A stretch of 64,000 bases of DNA, from contig CAXXGT010000001.1 of assembly GCA_963664045.2 (NCBI GenBank), positions 434,001-498,000 of the forward strand, given 5' to 3'. Each line of letters begins with the position of its first letter. Positions within the stretch are counted from its first letter, which is position 1. This document shows positions 8,576-18,105 of this stretch, one piece after another. The translations under genes were made by a program, and so were the position numbers. This DNA is from JAPPHA01 sp963664045 (GTDB lineage Bacteria; Pseudomonadota; Alphaproteobacteria; Rhodobacterales; Rhodobacteraceae). Under the pieces are notes generated by a model. The model did no database searches, was not told where the DNA came from, and was given only the letters and a program-made list of their open reading frames with translations.

Positions 8576-10024
8576 ATGGTAACTACCGTAATTCCAGTTG
8601 AACCGTTCGATCTGGTCATTTTTGGCGGGACAGGCGATCTCGCGAGGCGAAAACTCCTGCCGGCGCTTTATCAAAGATGGCGGGCGAGACAGATGCCGGA
8701 AAATGCGCGCATCATTTGCGTTGGCAGGCAGCCGCTTACGGACGAATCCTACCGAAGCAGAGTCGAAACGTCCTTTCGGGAATTTGCTGTTCCGTGTGTT
8801 GACGACCGGGAAGCGTTGGGCGAGTTCCTGAACAGCGTATGTTATGCCCGTGTCGACGTAAATGGATCAGATGGTTGGAGCGAATTGAGACGCATGCTCA
8901 GGCAGGATGTCATTCGGGCGTTTTACCTGTCCGTTGCTCCATCATTGTTTGGCGTGATTACGGCGATGGCCACCGAATGGAAACTGGTCTCGCCCGACTG
9001 CCGCATCGTGGTCGAAAAACCGTTTGGCCACGACCTGGCAAGCGCACGCAACCTGAACACCGAGCTTTCCGGGCGATTTGACGAACGCCAGATATACCGT
9101 ATCGACCACTACCTGGGGAAGGAAACGGTTCAGAACCTGATGGCTCTTCGTTTCGGGAACTCCCTGTTCGAACCCATCTGGAATTCGCAATACGTCGATC
9201 ATATCCAGATCTCGGTCGCCGAAAGCGGCGGAATCGAAGGAAGGGGCAGCTACTACGACGAGGCCGGAGCCATGCGGGACATGGTCCAGAATCATCTCAT
9301 GCAACTGCTGTGCCTGATCGCAATGGAGCCTCCCGCGCAATTTGAAGCCGTTGCGATTCGGGACGAAAAACTCAAGGTTATCAAATCTTTGGGACAGGTC
9401 GCAAAAGACGACGTTGTCCGTGGTCAGTATCTCTCCGGCTCCGATATCGCCAGTTATCGTGACGAGTGCGGAGATCCCGGGAGTGAAACGGAAAGTTTCG
9501 TTGCCCTGAGGGTGCATCTAGACAACTGGCGCTGGTCAGGAACGCCGTTCTACCTGAGGACCGGAAAGAGGCTGCGTTCGACCCTGACCGAAGTGTCAGT
9601 GGCATTCAAGGACCCGGTTCACTGGATCTTCGAGGAACAGGCCAACCGGAAAGGCACCAGCCTGACAATCCGCCTTCAGCCCAACGAAGGGATCACCATG
9701 TGCATGACCATCAAGGATCCGGGCCCTGGAGGAATGCGATTGACGGAAGTCCCGCTTGACATGACCTTCGCGGAAGCCCTTGGAAGCAACGCCGAGGCTA
9801 TGCCCAACGCCTACGAGCGGCTGGTGATGGACGTCATAAGGGGTAATCAGACGCTGTTCATGCGTGGGGATGAGGTTGAAGCGGCGTGGGCATGGATTGA
9901 CCCGATTGCCGCAGGATGGGCCGATCGCCCGGGTGGATTGCACATGTACGATCCAGGCTCCGATGGTCCCGTTCAATCGCACGCGCTCCTGCACCGCGAC
10001 AGGCGCGACTGGCGGGAACTTTGA
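8576..10024 (+). CDS. zwf: Glucose-6-phosphate 1-dehydrogenase
   Basis: This 482-residue enzyme has the N-terminal NADP-binding GGTGDLARRKL at about residues 17-27 and the active-site signature RIDHYLGKE (about 176), followed by the conserved MALRFGNSLFEPIWN. It oxidises glucose 6-phosphate to 6-phosphogluconolactone, feeding the oxidative pentose phosphate or Entner-Doudoroff route. Unlike many alphaproteobacteria, pgl and edd are not next to it: upstream is about 340 bases of sequence without a gene, and downstream is a tRNA on the other strand. It links functionally with the transketolase, pgk and fba genes at 37-41 kb. Confidence 0.95.
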   Translation: MVTTVIPVEPFDLVIFGGTGDLARRKLLPALYQRWRARQMPENARIICVGRQPLTDESYRSRVETSFREFAVPCVDDREALGEFLNSVCYARVDVNGSDGWSELRRMLRQDVIRAFYLSVAPSLFGVITAMATEWKLVSPDCRIVVEKPFGHDLASARNLNTELSGRFDERQIYRIDHYLGKETVQNLMALRFGNSLFEPIWNSQYVDHIQISVAESGGIEGRGSYYDEAGAMRDMVQNHLMQLLCLIAMEPPAQFEAVAIRDEKLKVIKSLGQVAKDDVVRGQYLSGSDIASYRDECGDPGSETESFVALRVHLDNWRWSGTPFYLRTGKRLRSTLTEVSVAFKDPVHWIFEEQANRKGTSLTIRLQPNEGITMCMTIKDPGPGGMRLTEVPLDMTFAEALGSNAEAMPNAYERLVMDVIRGNQTLFMRGDEVEAAWAWIDPIAAGWADRPGGLHMYDPGSDGPVQSHALLHRDRRDWREL

Positions 10025-10074
10025 AGCCAGGACCGGGCGGGCTCGTTCGAGTTGGCAGTTCCTGAGGAAAAGGT

Positions 10075-10148
10075 TGGAGCGGGTAACGGGAATCGAACCC
10101 GTAACGAAAGCTTGGGAAGCTCGCGTGATACCCTTTCACCATACCCGC
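10075..10148 (-). tRNA. tRNA-Gly (anticodon CCC)
   Basis: The minus strand folds as a complete cloverleaf. The acceptor stem GCGGGTA pairs with TACCCGC, the D stem is GTGA/TCAC, the anticodon loop TTCCCAA gives CCC, the T arm is ACGGG-TTCGATT-CCCGT, the discriminator is T, and CCA is encoded (10075-10077). One base of the anticodon stem is mismatched at the base, as in some alphaproteobacterial Gly-CCC genes. It reads codon GGG. Confidence 0.93.
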
Positions 10149-10222
10149 GCCCTGCTACACAGTTAGTCAGAAACAGTTTGCTGTCAACCTGAACCGAGCA
10201 GGTGCAGGGACACGCCGGCAGG

Positions 10223-12286
10223 TCAGGACGACATCTTTCGGCGCCGGGGTCGCGCAGTTCCTGCGGCCCTGTTCCGCCGCCGAAACCCGATGTTGAAATT
10301 GACGCTGGGAATTGAAACCGTGGATTCGAGGACGGGAAACGGTTCAGACCCGTTGGGAATGTCCGACGCGTTGACGAAGTGCTCCTGGAATCTTGGCTCG
10401 ATCGCGGTTTCGACCTTGTGAATTAGCCGAACGGCGGCTTCGATTTCTGCACGCGCATCAGTGTTGAGCAGCGCGATCCTTGCGCCGGTTCCCGCGGCGT
10501 TCCCCGCCGATGAAACCTTGTCGATCCGGCAGTCGGGAATCATTCCCAGAACCATGGCATGTAGGGGAGAAATGTGAGAACCGAATGCGCCAGCCAACAC
10601 GATCCGATCGACCCTGTCGACGCCAAACTTGTCCATCAGCAACCTGGCGCCGGAGTAAAGGGCAGCCTTGGCCATCTGGACTTCCCTGATGTCACGATTG
10701 GTGACCGATACTCGTTGCCTCCCGCCGTCATCGCCCTCGGAAACAAGGTATGAAAATGTTCGCCCGTCGAGGTAACAGTTCGGTGATCCCGTCTGTTCCG
10801 GCGATCCGATCAGTCCGGAACCGTCCAGGATTCCGGCGAGGCGCATTTCCGCAACCAGTTCGATGATACCAGAGCCGCAGATTCCGGTGATTCCCGTGAC
10901 GGCGATGCTGTCGTGGAAGCCATCTTCATCCGACCAGAGATTCGAGCCGATGACGCGAAATCGGGGAAGTCCCGTGTTGCGGTCGATCCGGACCCTTTCT
11001 ATGGCTCCCGGCGCAGCGCGCTGACCGCATGAAATCTGCGCGCCTTCGAAAGCCGGCCCGGTCGGAGACGAGCAGGCAAAGACACGGTCCGAGTTGCCAA
11101 GGATGATCTCCGCGTTCGTGCCGACGTCGACGACGAGCACAAGGTCCTGGGAGGTTTGAGGCGACTCCGATAGCACCACGCCCGCAGCATCCGCGCCGAC
11201 GTGTCCGGCGATGCAGGGCAAGATATAAGTTCGGGTCCCCGGGTTCATTTTCAGACCGAATTCCGAGGACCTGATGGACCGGGCACCCGAAAACGCCAGG
11301 GCAAACGGAGCTTGACCCAGTTCCACGGGATCAATGCCGAGTAACAGGTGATGCATGACCGGATTGCAAACCAGTGCGGTATCGAGAATATGTTCTCGTT
11401 CCACTCCGGCTTCCCCGGCGACCTCGCCGATCAGCGCGTTGATCCCCTCGCGAACCGAATCGGTCATCTCCGCAGCGCCGTCGGGATTCATCATCGCGTA
11501 GGAAACCCGGCTCATCAGATCCTCGCCGAACCGGATCTGCGGATTCATCATGCCCGACGATGCAAGGACCGCACCGGTCCTCAGTTCACACAAGTGAGCC
11601 GCGATCGTGGTCGACCCGAGGTCAATTGCCAGACCATAGATGTCCCTGTCAAAATACCCCGGCCAGATATGTCCGATTGTCTGATACGCTCCACCGGTGG
11701 TCCGTCGCAGCGCACAGGTCACCTTCCAGTCGCCTTTCCTGAGGGCAGGTTGCAATACGCCGAACAAGTGAGGTTCAACGACGACGCCCGAGATCCCCCA
11801 CTGGTCCTGAAAACTGCGGGCAATCCGTTCCATATCGCCGGATGGTTCGTGCATGTCCGGTCGTTCGACTTCCACGTAGTAAAGCCGAACATCCGGTTTC
11901 AGGACGATGTCACGCGCTTCGACTCGCTTCCGGACGACCTGGCGATGAACCTGGGATTCAGGTGGCACGTCGATGATGACATCGGCTTCGATTCTGGCCT
12001 GACAACCCAGGCGTCTGCCGGGCAAAAGCCCTCGCTTCGACCGGTACCTCTCCTCGACATTATTCCATTCGGAAAGCGCGTCGTCATTTACCGTCACGCC
12101 GTGCTTCGGAAATGTGCCGTAGGCGGGAGTGACCTGGCACCGCGAGCAGATTCCGCGTCCTCCGCAAACGCTGTCGAGGTCAACGCCAAGGCGCCTCGCC
12201 GCGGTCAGTACAGGGGTTGAGACCGGAAACCGTCCCCGTTTTCCTGATGGCATGAATATGACCAGGGGATCGGAAGTGTTTTCCAT
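10223..12286 (-). CDS. Ferredoxin-ASKHA corrinoid-activation protein (DUF4445/RACo-like)
   Basis: This 687-residue protein begins with a [2Fe-2S] domain bearing CGGRGICSRC (about residues 37-46) and a fourth cysteine in RLGCQARIE. A linker follows, then a long ASKHA ATPase-like domain (DUF4445) with IDLGSTTIAAHL and VLVVDVGTNAEIILG phosphate loops. Such proteins use ATP to drive electrons onto cob(II)alamin in corrinoid methyltransferase systems, restoring active Co(I). The start is the ATG before ENTSDPLV; a longer frame would overlap the next gene. No corrinoid protein or methyltransferase is in the window, so the partner is elsewhere. It may be cotranscribed with the aminotransferase upstream. 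Confidence 0.82.
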   Translation of the reverse strand: MENTSDPLVIFMPSGKRGRFPVSTPVLTAARRLGVDLDSVCGGRGICSRCQVTPAYGTFPKHGVTVNDDALSEWNNVEERYRSKRGLLPGRRLGCQARIEADVIIDVPPESQVHRQVVRKRVEARDIVLKPDVRLYYVEVERPDMHEPSGDMERIARSFQDQWGISGVVVEPHLFGVLQPALRKGDWKVTCALRRTTGGAYQTIGHIWPGYFDRDIYGLAIDLGSTTIAAHLCELRTGAVLASSGMMNPQIRFGEDLMSRVSYAMMNPDGAAEMTDSVREGINALIGEVAGEAGVEREHILDTALVCNPVMHHLLLGIDPVELGQAPFALAFSGARSIRSSEFGLKMNPGTRTYILPCIAGHVGADAAGVVLSESPQTSQDLVLVVDVGTNAEIILGNSDRVFACSSPTGPAFEGAQISCGQRAAPGAIERVRIDRNTGLPRFRVIGSNLWSDEDGFHDSIAVTGITGICGSGIIELVAEMRLAGILDGSGLIGSPEQTGSPNCYLDGRTFSYLVSEGDDGGRQRVSVTNRDIREVQMAKAALYSGARLLMDKFGVDRVDRIVLAGAFGSHISPLHAMVLGMIPDCRIDKVSSAGNAAGTGARIALLNTDARAEIEAAVRLIHKVETAIEPRFQEHFVNASDIPNGSEPFPVLESTVSIPSVNFNIGFRRRNRAAGTARPRRRKMSS

Positions 12287-12338
12287 TGGTCTGCCGCGCG
12301 AGATTCTGGCGCCGACTACGTGAATCCGGAGAAACCGT

Positions 12339-13721
12339 TCATTCGAAGACGCGGCCCAGCGCCGAGTCGATCGACGCGACGATCTGGTCAAGATCGTCGC
12401 GGGTCGCGATGAGCGCGGGACTCAGGCACAAAGTGTTGTTGAAGCCTGGCAAACTGCGATTGGTGACCCCGACGATGACGCCCTGTTCCATGCAATCAGC
12501 GACGACTGCCTGTGCCAGGGATTCCTTCACCGGAACACGGGTAGTTCGATCTTCGACCAGTTCGATGCCGTAGAACAGCCCTTTGCCCCTCACATCTCCG
12601 ATGACCGGATGCCGGCGCTGGAGTTCGCTCAAGGCCTCGGCGAGATAGATGCCCATTATTTCCGTGTTCTCGAGCAATCCTTCCTCTTCAATGATTGCCA
12701 TGTTTTCGATTGCTGCCGCCGGCCCGGCGGTGCAGCCACCGAACGTGGAGATGTCCCGGAAGTAGTCGAGCGGGTCGTCGGGATCTGACTTGAACTGTTC
12801 GAAGACCTCTTCGGTCGTGACCAGGCAGGCGATGGCGGCGTAGCCCGAAGCAACTCCCTTTGCCATCGTGACCATGTCAGGCCTGATCCCGTATTGCTGG
12901 TAGCCGAACCAGGTGCCTGTACGTCCAAGCCCGCAGACGACTTCATCGATATGAATGAGGATGTCGTACTTCTTGCAGACGTCCTGGACCGTTTCCCAAT
13001 ATCCTTCCGGCGGAGGAATCACGCCCCCACCTGCGGTTACCGGTTCAAGGCAGATGGCGCCGATCGTGTCGGGCCCCTCACGAACAATGATGTCCTCGAT
13101 CGCCTTCGCTGCACGAACACCGTAATCCTCGCAGGTTCCCCACTGGCTTCGATACTCAAGACAGTGGGGAACTTCGATAAAACCGGGAGTGAAGGGTCCG
13201 TACTGTTCGTACCGCTGCGGCTGTCCACTGGCCGAAAGAGCCGAAATCGTCGTTCCGTGGTAATCACGTTCCCGGTAGAGAATGCGGTTCTTTTTCCCGC
13301 CGTAGCGCTTGTGGGCAATTTGGCGCACGATCTTGAAAGCCTTTTCATTGGCTTCCGAACCGGAATTCTGGAAATACACCCGACTCATGCCGGGCATCCG
13401 TTCGATCAGATTTCGGGCAAAGATCGCCCCCGGAATGGACCCGGCAGAGTTCGCAAAGTAGTTGAGTTTGACCAACTGGTCCCTGATCGCGTCCGCGATA
13501 CGTGTTCGGCCGTATCCGACGTTCACGGTCCAGACGCCTCCCGAGAGGGCATCAATGTATTCCTTCCCGCGGGCGTCCCACACGCGCAGGCCTTTGCCTT
13601 CGACAATGATGCGCGGGTCGACGGTTTCGAAGGGCTTGTGCTGGGTCAAGTGATGCCAGACATGTGCGCGATCGTTTTCGATCACCTCTTCAATATCGTT
13701 CATGTGCAACGGCGAATCCAT
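12339..13721 (-). CDS. tpa: Class III aminotransferase, probably taurine-pyruvate aminotransferase
   Basis: This 460-residue PLP enzyme has the class III signature with LIHIDEVVCGLGRTG and the Schiff-base lysine in VTMAKGVASGYAAIA. The AHVWHHLTQHKPFE opening, GGVWTVNVGYGR and the CTAGPAAAIENM region closely resemble the taurine-pyruvate aminotransferases of Rhodobacterales and Bilophila as I know them. Those move the amino group of taurine to pyruvate, giving sulfoacetaldehyde and alanine. The sulfoacetaldehyde acetyltransferase gene xsc and the taurine transporter are not in the window. Another omega-amino acid or beta-alanine substrate is possible. The gene ends 52 bases before the corrinoid-activation gene, in the same direction. 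Confidence 0.8.
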   Translation of the reverse strand: MDSPLHMNDIEEVIENDRAHVWHHLTQHKPFETVDPRIIVEGKGLRVWDARGKEYIDALSGGVWTVNVGYGRTRIADAIRDQLVKLNYFANSAGSIPGAIFARNLIERMPGMSRVYFQNSGSEANEKAFKIVRQIAHKRYGGKKNRILYRERDYHGTTISALSASGQPQRYEQYGPFTPGFIEVPHCLEYRSQWGTCEDYGVRAAKAIEDIIVREGPDTIGAICLEPVTAGGGVIPPPEGYWETVQDVCKKYDILIHIDEVVCGLGRTGTWFGYQQYGIRPDMVTMAKGVASGYAAIACLVTTEEVFEQFKSDPDDPLDYFRDISTFGGCTAGPAAAIENMAIIEEEGLLENTEIMGIYLAEALSELQRRHPVIGDVRGKGLFYGIELVEDRTTRVPVKESLAQAVVADCMEQGVIVGVTNRSLPGFNNTLCLSPALIATRDDLDQIVASIDSALGRVFE

Positions 13722-13933
13722 CTTGGCACTCCGTTCGTTCTCTCTGGTGGCAACCCGGTCTTGTCGCGCCCGGGCCTCGTTCGCAGGATGCGGCGATACT
13801 CTCGTCCGTAATGGTCTGCGGGACGCTAATCCTGATCAATGAGCGTTGCAATCGTTATTGCCAGATTCACTCTGTACGTAAGGTCAATCCCGGGATTGCG
13901 CCGATCACCCGTAAACTGGGACCGGACCTTCCA

Positions 13934-14323
13934 TCAGTTCATGTCGATGGCAAATTGTTTCAGGACCCGGAACGGTACGACGGACAGTGTTTCCGAATGG
14001 GTGCTCTCCAGTACGACCCTCGGAGCACTGTCCGCCACGTAGGCCTCAAGCCATCGCTCGGCACACAGGCACCAACGGTCGTCGGCATTCAGGCCGGGAA
14101 AACCGAACTCCGGCCGCGGCGTGCTCAGGTCGTTACCGCGTTGCCTGCTGAACTCCAGGAACTCGTCGGTGACAATACAGCAAACCGTGTGTCGCCCGTG
14201 ATCGTCTGAACCGGTGTTGCAACAACCGTCCCGATAAAACCCGGTGAGCGGGTCGAACGAACACGGTTTCAGTTGCTCGCCGAGGACATTAAGGCTTTCC
14301 GACCTGGATTGGCTGACCTTCAA
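13934..14323 (-). CDS. DUF2237 family protein
   Basis: This 129-residue protein has the hallmark DUF2237 series: LNVLGEQLKPC, DPLTGFYRDGCCNTG, HTVCCIVTDEFL, RGNDLSTPRPEFGFPGL, DRWCLCAERW and a LESTHSETL segment. The conserved cysteines and histidines suggest metal binding or redox chemistry, but the function of this family is not established. It stands alone between the aminotransferase and rplI, with about 180-210 bases of empty sequence on each side. Confidence 0.85.
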   Translation of the reverse strand: MKVSQSRSESLNVLGEQLKPCSFDPLTGFYRDGCCNTGSDDHGRHTVCCIVTDEFLEFSRQRGNDLSTPRPEFGFPGLNADDRWCLCAERWLEAYVADSAPRVVLESTHSETLSVVPFRVLKQFAIDMN

Positions 14324-14507
14324 GACCGTCTCCCTGACGAAGCGGTTTCATCACGCTCACCACACGAGCGTTGTCCGAACGATTATCAAATCAGGGGTCG
14401 GTCGAATCAAGCTAAATCCGGACCAGGCGAGCATTCCTGTCCGCGAGAATAACCGGCGATCTACAGGTCAATGAAAAATTGGGCCAAATACCGCCCCGAA
14501 GTGCCCG

Positions 14508-15098
14508 TCAGTCGTTCTCTGCGACAGGAGAATCTTCGTCGACCGCGGCGCCGACTTCGGCAAGCTGATCAGAGAGCTCCGCATCCGCTTCATGATCGGC
14601 TTCTGATTCGATCTCTCGAATATCCTTTCCGGTCGCCTGAAGTTCCGCCTCTTCTTCGGATCGTGCGACGTTCAGGACGATGGTACAGCTCACGTCGGGA
14701 TGCAGAACAACGGAGACTTCGTGCATGCCGAGTTCCTTGATCGGCCGATCAAGAACGCACTGTCTTCGATCAACTTCAACGCCGGCTCCGGCTGCGACTT
14801 CTGCAACGTTTCGGCTTGTTACCGAACCATAGAGCGAACCGGTATCGGATGCAGAACGAATGACGACGAATTGCCGTTGATCCAGCTTTTCGGCGACGTT
14901 CCGGGCTTCCTTGATGGCATCCAGGTTTCTGCCTTCAATTCGCGCGCGTTCGGATTCGAAATACCGGATATTGGAATCGGTTGCCCTGAGCGCTTTTCCC
15001 AACGGCAAAAGGAAGTTTCGCGCAAATCCCTTCTTGACCGAGACCACGTCCCCCATTTGTCCGAGCTTCGGGACCCTTTCGAGCAAGATGATATCCAT
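14508..15098 (-). CDS. rplI: 50S ribosomal protein L9
   Basis: This 196-residue protein begins MDIILLERVPKLGQMGDVVSVKKG, the L9 rRNA-binding N-domain, then the central helix and a C-domain ending near LHPDVSC. About 45 extra, mostly acidic residues follow (GKDIREIESEADHEADAEL and on), a tail common in Rhodobacterales but absent from E. coli L9. It is last in rpsF-rpsR-rplI, starting 11 bases after rpsR. Confidence 0.96.
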   Translation of the reverse strand: MDIILLERVPKLGQMGDVVSVKKGFARNFLLPLGKALRATDSNIRYFESERARIEGRNLDAIKEARNVAEKLDQRQFVVIRSASDTGSLYGSVTSRNVAEVAAGAGVEVDRRQCVLDRPIKELGMHEVSVVLHPDVSCTIVLNVARSEEEAELQATGKDIREIESEADHEADAELSDQLAEVGAAVDEDSPVAEND

Positions 15099-15109
15099 GG
15101 AGGGAACTC

Positions 15110-15337
15110 CTACTTGATCGTATAGGGCAACAACGCGAGGAATCGAGCGCGCTTTACGGCGCGGGCCAGTTCGCGCTGCTTGCTCGAAGAGACCGCGGTT
15201 ATTCTCGATGGAACGATCTTTCCGCGTTCAGACACGTAACGCTGCAGCAGCTTGACATCCTTGTAATCGATCCGGGGCGCGTTATCTCCGGAGAAGGGAC
15301 AGGATTTGCGGCGGCGGAAAAACGATCTGGCTGCCAT
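15110..15337 (-). CDS. rpsR: 30S ribosomal protein S18
   Basis: This 75-residue S18 contains KSCPFSGDNAPRIDYKDVKL and the basic SSSKQRELARAVKRARFLALLPY region that contacts 16S rRNA and S6. The start MAARSFFRR is preceded by an AAGGAG-like site; a longer frame upstream only shadows rpsF. It is the middle gene of the rpsF-rpsR-rplI operon, 26 bases after rpsF. Confidence 0.96.
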   Translation of the reverse strand: MAARSFFRRRKSCPFSGDNAPRIDYKDVKLLQRYVSERGKIVPSRITAVSSSKQRELARAVKRARFLALLPYTIK

Positions 15338-15363
15338 TTTCAGTTCTCCTTGACGGCCCGGTC

Positions 15364-15720
15364 TCAGTTCTTGTGGCCGGAATGGCCCCTGCCCGATGAC
15401 TTGAACTTCATCATGATCGAGGGTCCTTCGTCGTGCTTGTCGACCTTGGTGGTCAGGACGCGCAAGACATCCTCGTGAAAGCGCATCTGGCGTTCCATTT
15501 CGACGACTGCAGGCACAGGTGCGTCCGAGCGGAAAAAGCCATAGTGGCCCTTGCGATTCTTGTTGATCCTGTAGGCAAGTGTCTTGAGTCCCCAATACTC
15601 CTGGTGAACCAGTGAGCCACCATTGGTTTCCAGGATATTGCCGAACTGTTCCATCAGCCCTTCGGCCTGCGCGTGCGACAGGTCCTGACGCGTAATGAAT
15701 ACATGCTCGTAGAGCGCCAT
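15364..15720 (-). CDS. rpsF: 30S ribosomal protein S6
   Basis: This 118-residue S6 begins MALYEHVFITRQDLS and has the ferredoxin-like fold signature YWGLKTLAYRINKNRKGHYGF. It binds S18 on the 30S platform. It is first in its operon; the promoter must lie in the roughly 200 bases shared with divergent fabD. Confidence 0.96.
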   Translation of the reverse strand: MALYEHVFITRQDLSHAQAEGLMEQFGNILETNGGSLVHQEYWGLKTLAYRINKNRKGHYGFFRSDAPVPAVVEMERQMRFHEDVLRVLTTKVDKHDEGPSIMMKFKSSGRGHSGHKN

Positions 15721-15919
15721 TCCGTGATCCGATCCAAAATCTACTGTTTACGACCCTGGCCTTTCAGAGGTGCAACGAAAGGGTCGTTTCGTTTCATTGT
15801 TGCGAAAGGAGCGCTCCTGTACACTTTCCATGATCTGGTTGCAAGGGCTGGACGCATGCACGGGGTCCGTATAAGCGCCAATTTGACTTTACCGAGTTCT
15901 GCCAGCCCGGGAATGATCC

Positions 15920-16879
15920 ATGCAGCCAATAGGGACCGCCACGGCGTTCGTTTTCCCCGGCCAGGGTTCGCAAAGAATCGGTATGGGAAAGGCCGTCGCA
16001 GAATCATGGCCGGAAGCAAAGGCAGTGTTCGACGAGGTTGATGATGCACTCGGTGAAAAGCTGTCGGAACTGATCTGGGAGGGCAATATTGAAGACCTGA
16101 CTCTCACCGCCAATGCACAGCCGGCTCTCATGGCGACGTCGATGGCAATCCTGGCCGCAATCAGGGCTGAGAGATTGCCGAAAGCCGTTCCCGGTTGCGT
16201 TGCCGGTCATTCGCTTGGAGAATATTCGGCCCTGTGCGCGGCGAAGGTTCTGGGGCTCGGCGAGACGGCGCGGCTCCTGCGCATTCGTGGAACGGCAATG
16301 CAGGAAGCGGTACCGGTGGGAGAAGGGGCAATGGCGGCGATCCTGGGTCTTGATGTCGAATCCGTCCGAGACATTGCGGGCAGGGCGGCAGGTGACGACG
16401 TCTGTCAGGCTGCTAACGACAACGACCCCGGACAGGTCGTTGTTTCGGGACATCGAATCGCTGTCGAGCGGGCAGTCGCCTTGGCAAAGGAAAACGGGGC
16501 CAGGCGCGCAGTTCTCCTGCCGGTTTCGGCGCCATTTCATTGTTCGCTGATGCGGCCAGCGGCGGAACGGATGAAAGCCGCACTTCAGGATGTAACAATC
16601 CAACCTCCGGAGATCCCCGTCCTGGCCAATGTCACTGCCGATGTGAGCGACGATCCGGAAGACGTTCGCCGCTTGCTCCATGAGCAGGTGACGATGCCGG
16701 TTCGATGGCGAGAGACAGTGATTCGCATGAAAGACCTTGGCGTGGGAGCCGGATTCGAGATCGGCCCCGGGTCTGCGTTGTCCGGAATGATCAGGCGGAC
16801 CGACCGAACGATTTCCTGTCGTTCGGTGCAGACGGCCGAAGACGTTCGGACATTGGTCAATGAACTGGCCGTCGCGTGA
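15920..16879 (+). CDS. fabD: Malonyl-CoA:ACP transacylase FabD
   Basis: This 319-residue enzyme has the GQGSQ oxyanion motif near residue 14 and the nucleophile serine at about 98 in AGHSLGEYSAL. The acceptor-binding Arg and the His in VSAPFHCSLM are present. It loads malonyl groups onto AcpP for fatty acid synthesis. It starts the run fabD-fabG-acpP-(hisA-like)-fabF-mltG. The start ATG before QPIGTATAFVFPGQG sits a few bases after a weak ribosome site. Confidence 0.95.
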   Translation: MQPIGTATAFVFPGQGSQRIGMGKAVAESWPEAKAVFDEVDDALGEKLSELIWEGNIEDLTLTANAQPALMATSMAILAAIRAERLPKAVPGCVAGHSLGEYSALCAAKVLGLGETARLLRIRGTAMQEAVPVGEGAMAAILGLDVESVRDIAGRAAGDDVCQAANDNDPGQVVVSGHRIAVERAVALAKENGARRAVLLPVSAPFHCSLMRPAAERMKAALQDVTIQPPEIPVLANVTADVSDDPEDVRRLLHEQVTMPVRWRETVIRMKDLGVGAGFEIGPGSALSGMIRRTDRTISCRSVQTAEDVRTLVNELAVA

Positions 16880-16927
16880 CCGGGCATTCCCGGGAATGTA
16901 ACAGCTCAACAGCGGCAGGAGTGATCC

Positions 16928-17665
16928 ATGTTTGATCTATCTGGAAAACATGCTCTCGTTACCGGTGCTTCCGGTGGAATCGGTGGCGCCATTGCCCGGA
17001 ATCTGCATGCAGGGGGGGCGCATGTTGCAATCTCGGGGACAAGGGTCGATGCACTCGATGCTCTTGCCGGCGAACTGGGTGACCGGGCATACCCCTTGGT
17101 CTGCGACCTGGCCGACAGCGAGGCGACATCCTCGCTTTCACGACGCGCGGCGGAAGCAATGGGCGGACTCGACATTCTGGTCAACAACGCCGGCATCACC
17201 CGGGACAACCTGATGTTGCGTATGAGCGAAGACGATTGGGAGACGGTCATCTCCGTCAATCTTTCGGCGGCGATGCGGTTGATGAAATCCTCAATTCGAA
17301 CGATGATCAGGAAACGCCAGGGGCGAATTGTCAACATCGTCTCCGTCGTCGGAATCACGGGCAATTCGGGCCAGTCAAATTACGCGGCATCCAAGGCAGG
17401 CATGATCGGACTGGCGAAATCGCTGGCCCAGGAGATCGGCAGCCGTGGAGTGACGGTAAATTGTGTTGCCCCGGGCTTCATTGTTTCGGCGATGACGGAC
17501 AGGCTGCCCGATAACGTTGCGAAAAAGTACAGCGAGTCGATCCCGGCCGGAAGATTTGGATCCGTTGAGGAAGTGGCGGCTGCCGTTCGTTTTCTGGTAA
17601 GTGACGAAGCGTCCTACGTGACCGGTCAGACCATTCACGTCAATGGTGGCATGCTCATGGCTTGA
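16928..17665 (+). CDS. fabG: 3-oxoacyl-ACP reductase FabG
   Basis: This 245-residue short-chain dehydrogenase has the cofactor motif TGASGGIGGAIA near residue 12, NNAG at about 84, and the catalytic Ser-Tyr-Lys set with YAASKAGMIG. The C-terminus INGGMLMA-type end (HVNGGMLMA) is typical of FabG. It reduces ketoacyl-ACP with NADPH. It lies 48 bases after fabD, with a GGCAGGAG ribosome site. A strong hairpin follows before acpP. Confidence 0.95.
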   Translation: MFDLSGKHALVTGASGGIGGAIARNLHAGGAHVAISGTRVDALDALAGELGDRAYPLVCDLADSEATSSLSRRAAEAMGGLDILVNNAGITRDNLMLRMSEDDWETVISVNLSAAMRLMKSSIRTMIRKRQGRIVNIVSVVGITGNSGQSNYAASKAGMIGLAKSLAQEIGSRGVTVNCVAPGFIVSAMTDRLPDNVAKKYSESIPAGRFGSVEEVAAAVRFLVSDEASYVTGQTIHVNGGMLMA

Positions 17666-17678
17666 CGGATGCCCGCAG

Positions 17679-17700
17679 GGAAAACGAATTCACGTTTTCC
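17679..17700 (+). terminator. Hairpin between fabG and acpP
   Basis: There is a perfect 8-bp stem GGAAAACG/CGTTTTCC with a six-base loop, 14 bases after the fabG stop. No U-run follows on the plus strand, so a partial terminator, processing site or mRNA stabiliser that raises acpP over fabDG is as likely as a true terminator. Confidence 0.4.
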
Positions 17701-17868
17701 GCCGTTCCGTGCCTGCTTGGTACCGGCTCAAATGCGATTGCCATTTGGTTGGGGTGTGGGTTATAGCGCACCGAATGCGATTCAGGGTTCGCCGGAACTG
17801 TCACGGGCGATGAACTGAAAACTGGCAAACCCGGGTATTCCCCGAGTAACGAAAAGAGGACATGGGAC

Positions 17869-18105
17869 ATGGGCGAAGTATCGGATCGGGTGAAAAAGAT
17901 CGTTGTCGAACAGCTGAGCGTCGATGAAGACAAGGTTTCGGACGGTGCGTCCTTCATTGATGATCTCGGGGCCGACAGCCTCGATACTGTCGAATTGGTC
18001 ATGGCATTCGAAGAAGAATTTGGAATAGAAATACCCGACGATGCAGCAGAATCAATTCAAACATTTGAGGATGCCGTCAAATATATCGAATCTGCAACTG
18101 AATAG
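17869..18105 (+). CDS. acpP: Acyl carrier protein AcpP
   Basis: This 78-residue acidic protein has GADSLDTVELVMAFEEEFG, with the phosphopantetheine serine at about residue 37, and matches housekeeping AcpP along its length. It carries growing acyl chains for FabD, FabG and FabF, whose genes surround it. A GAAAAGAGG ribosome site precedes the ATG. The 203-base gap after fabG probably holds its own promoter, since AcpP is needed in great excess. Confidence 0.96.
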   Translation: MGEVSDRVKKIVVEQLSVDEDKVSDGASFIDDLGADSLDTVELVMAFEEEFGIEIPDDAAESIQTFEDAVKYIESATE

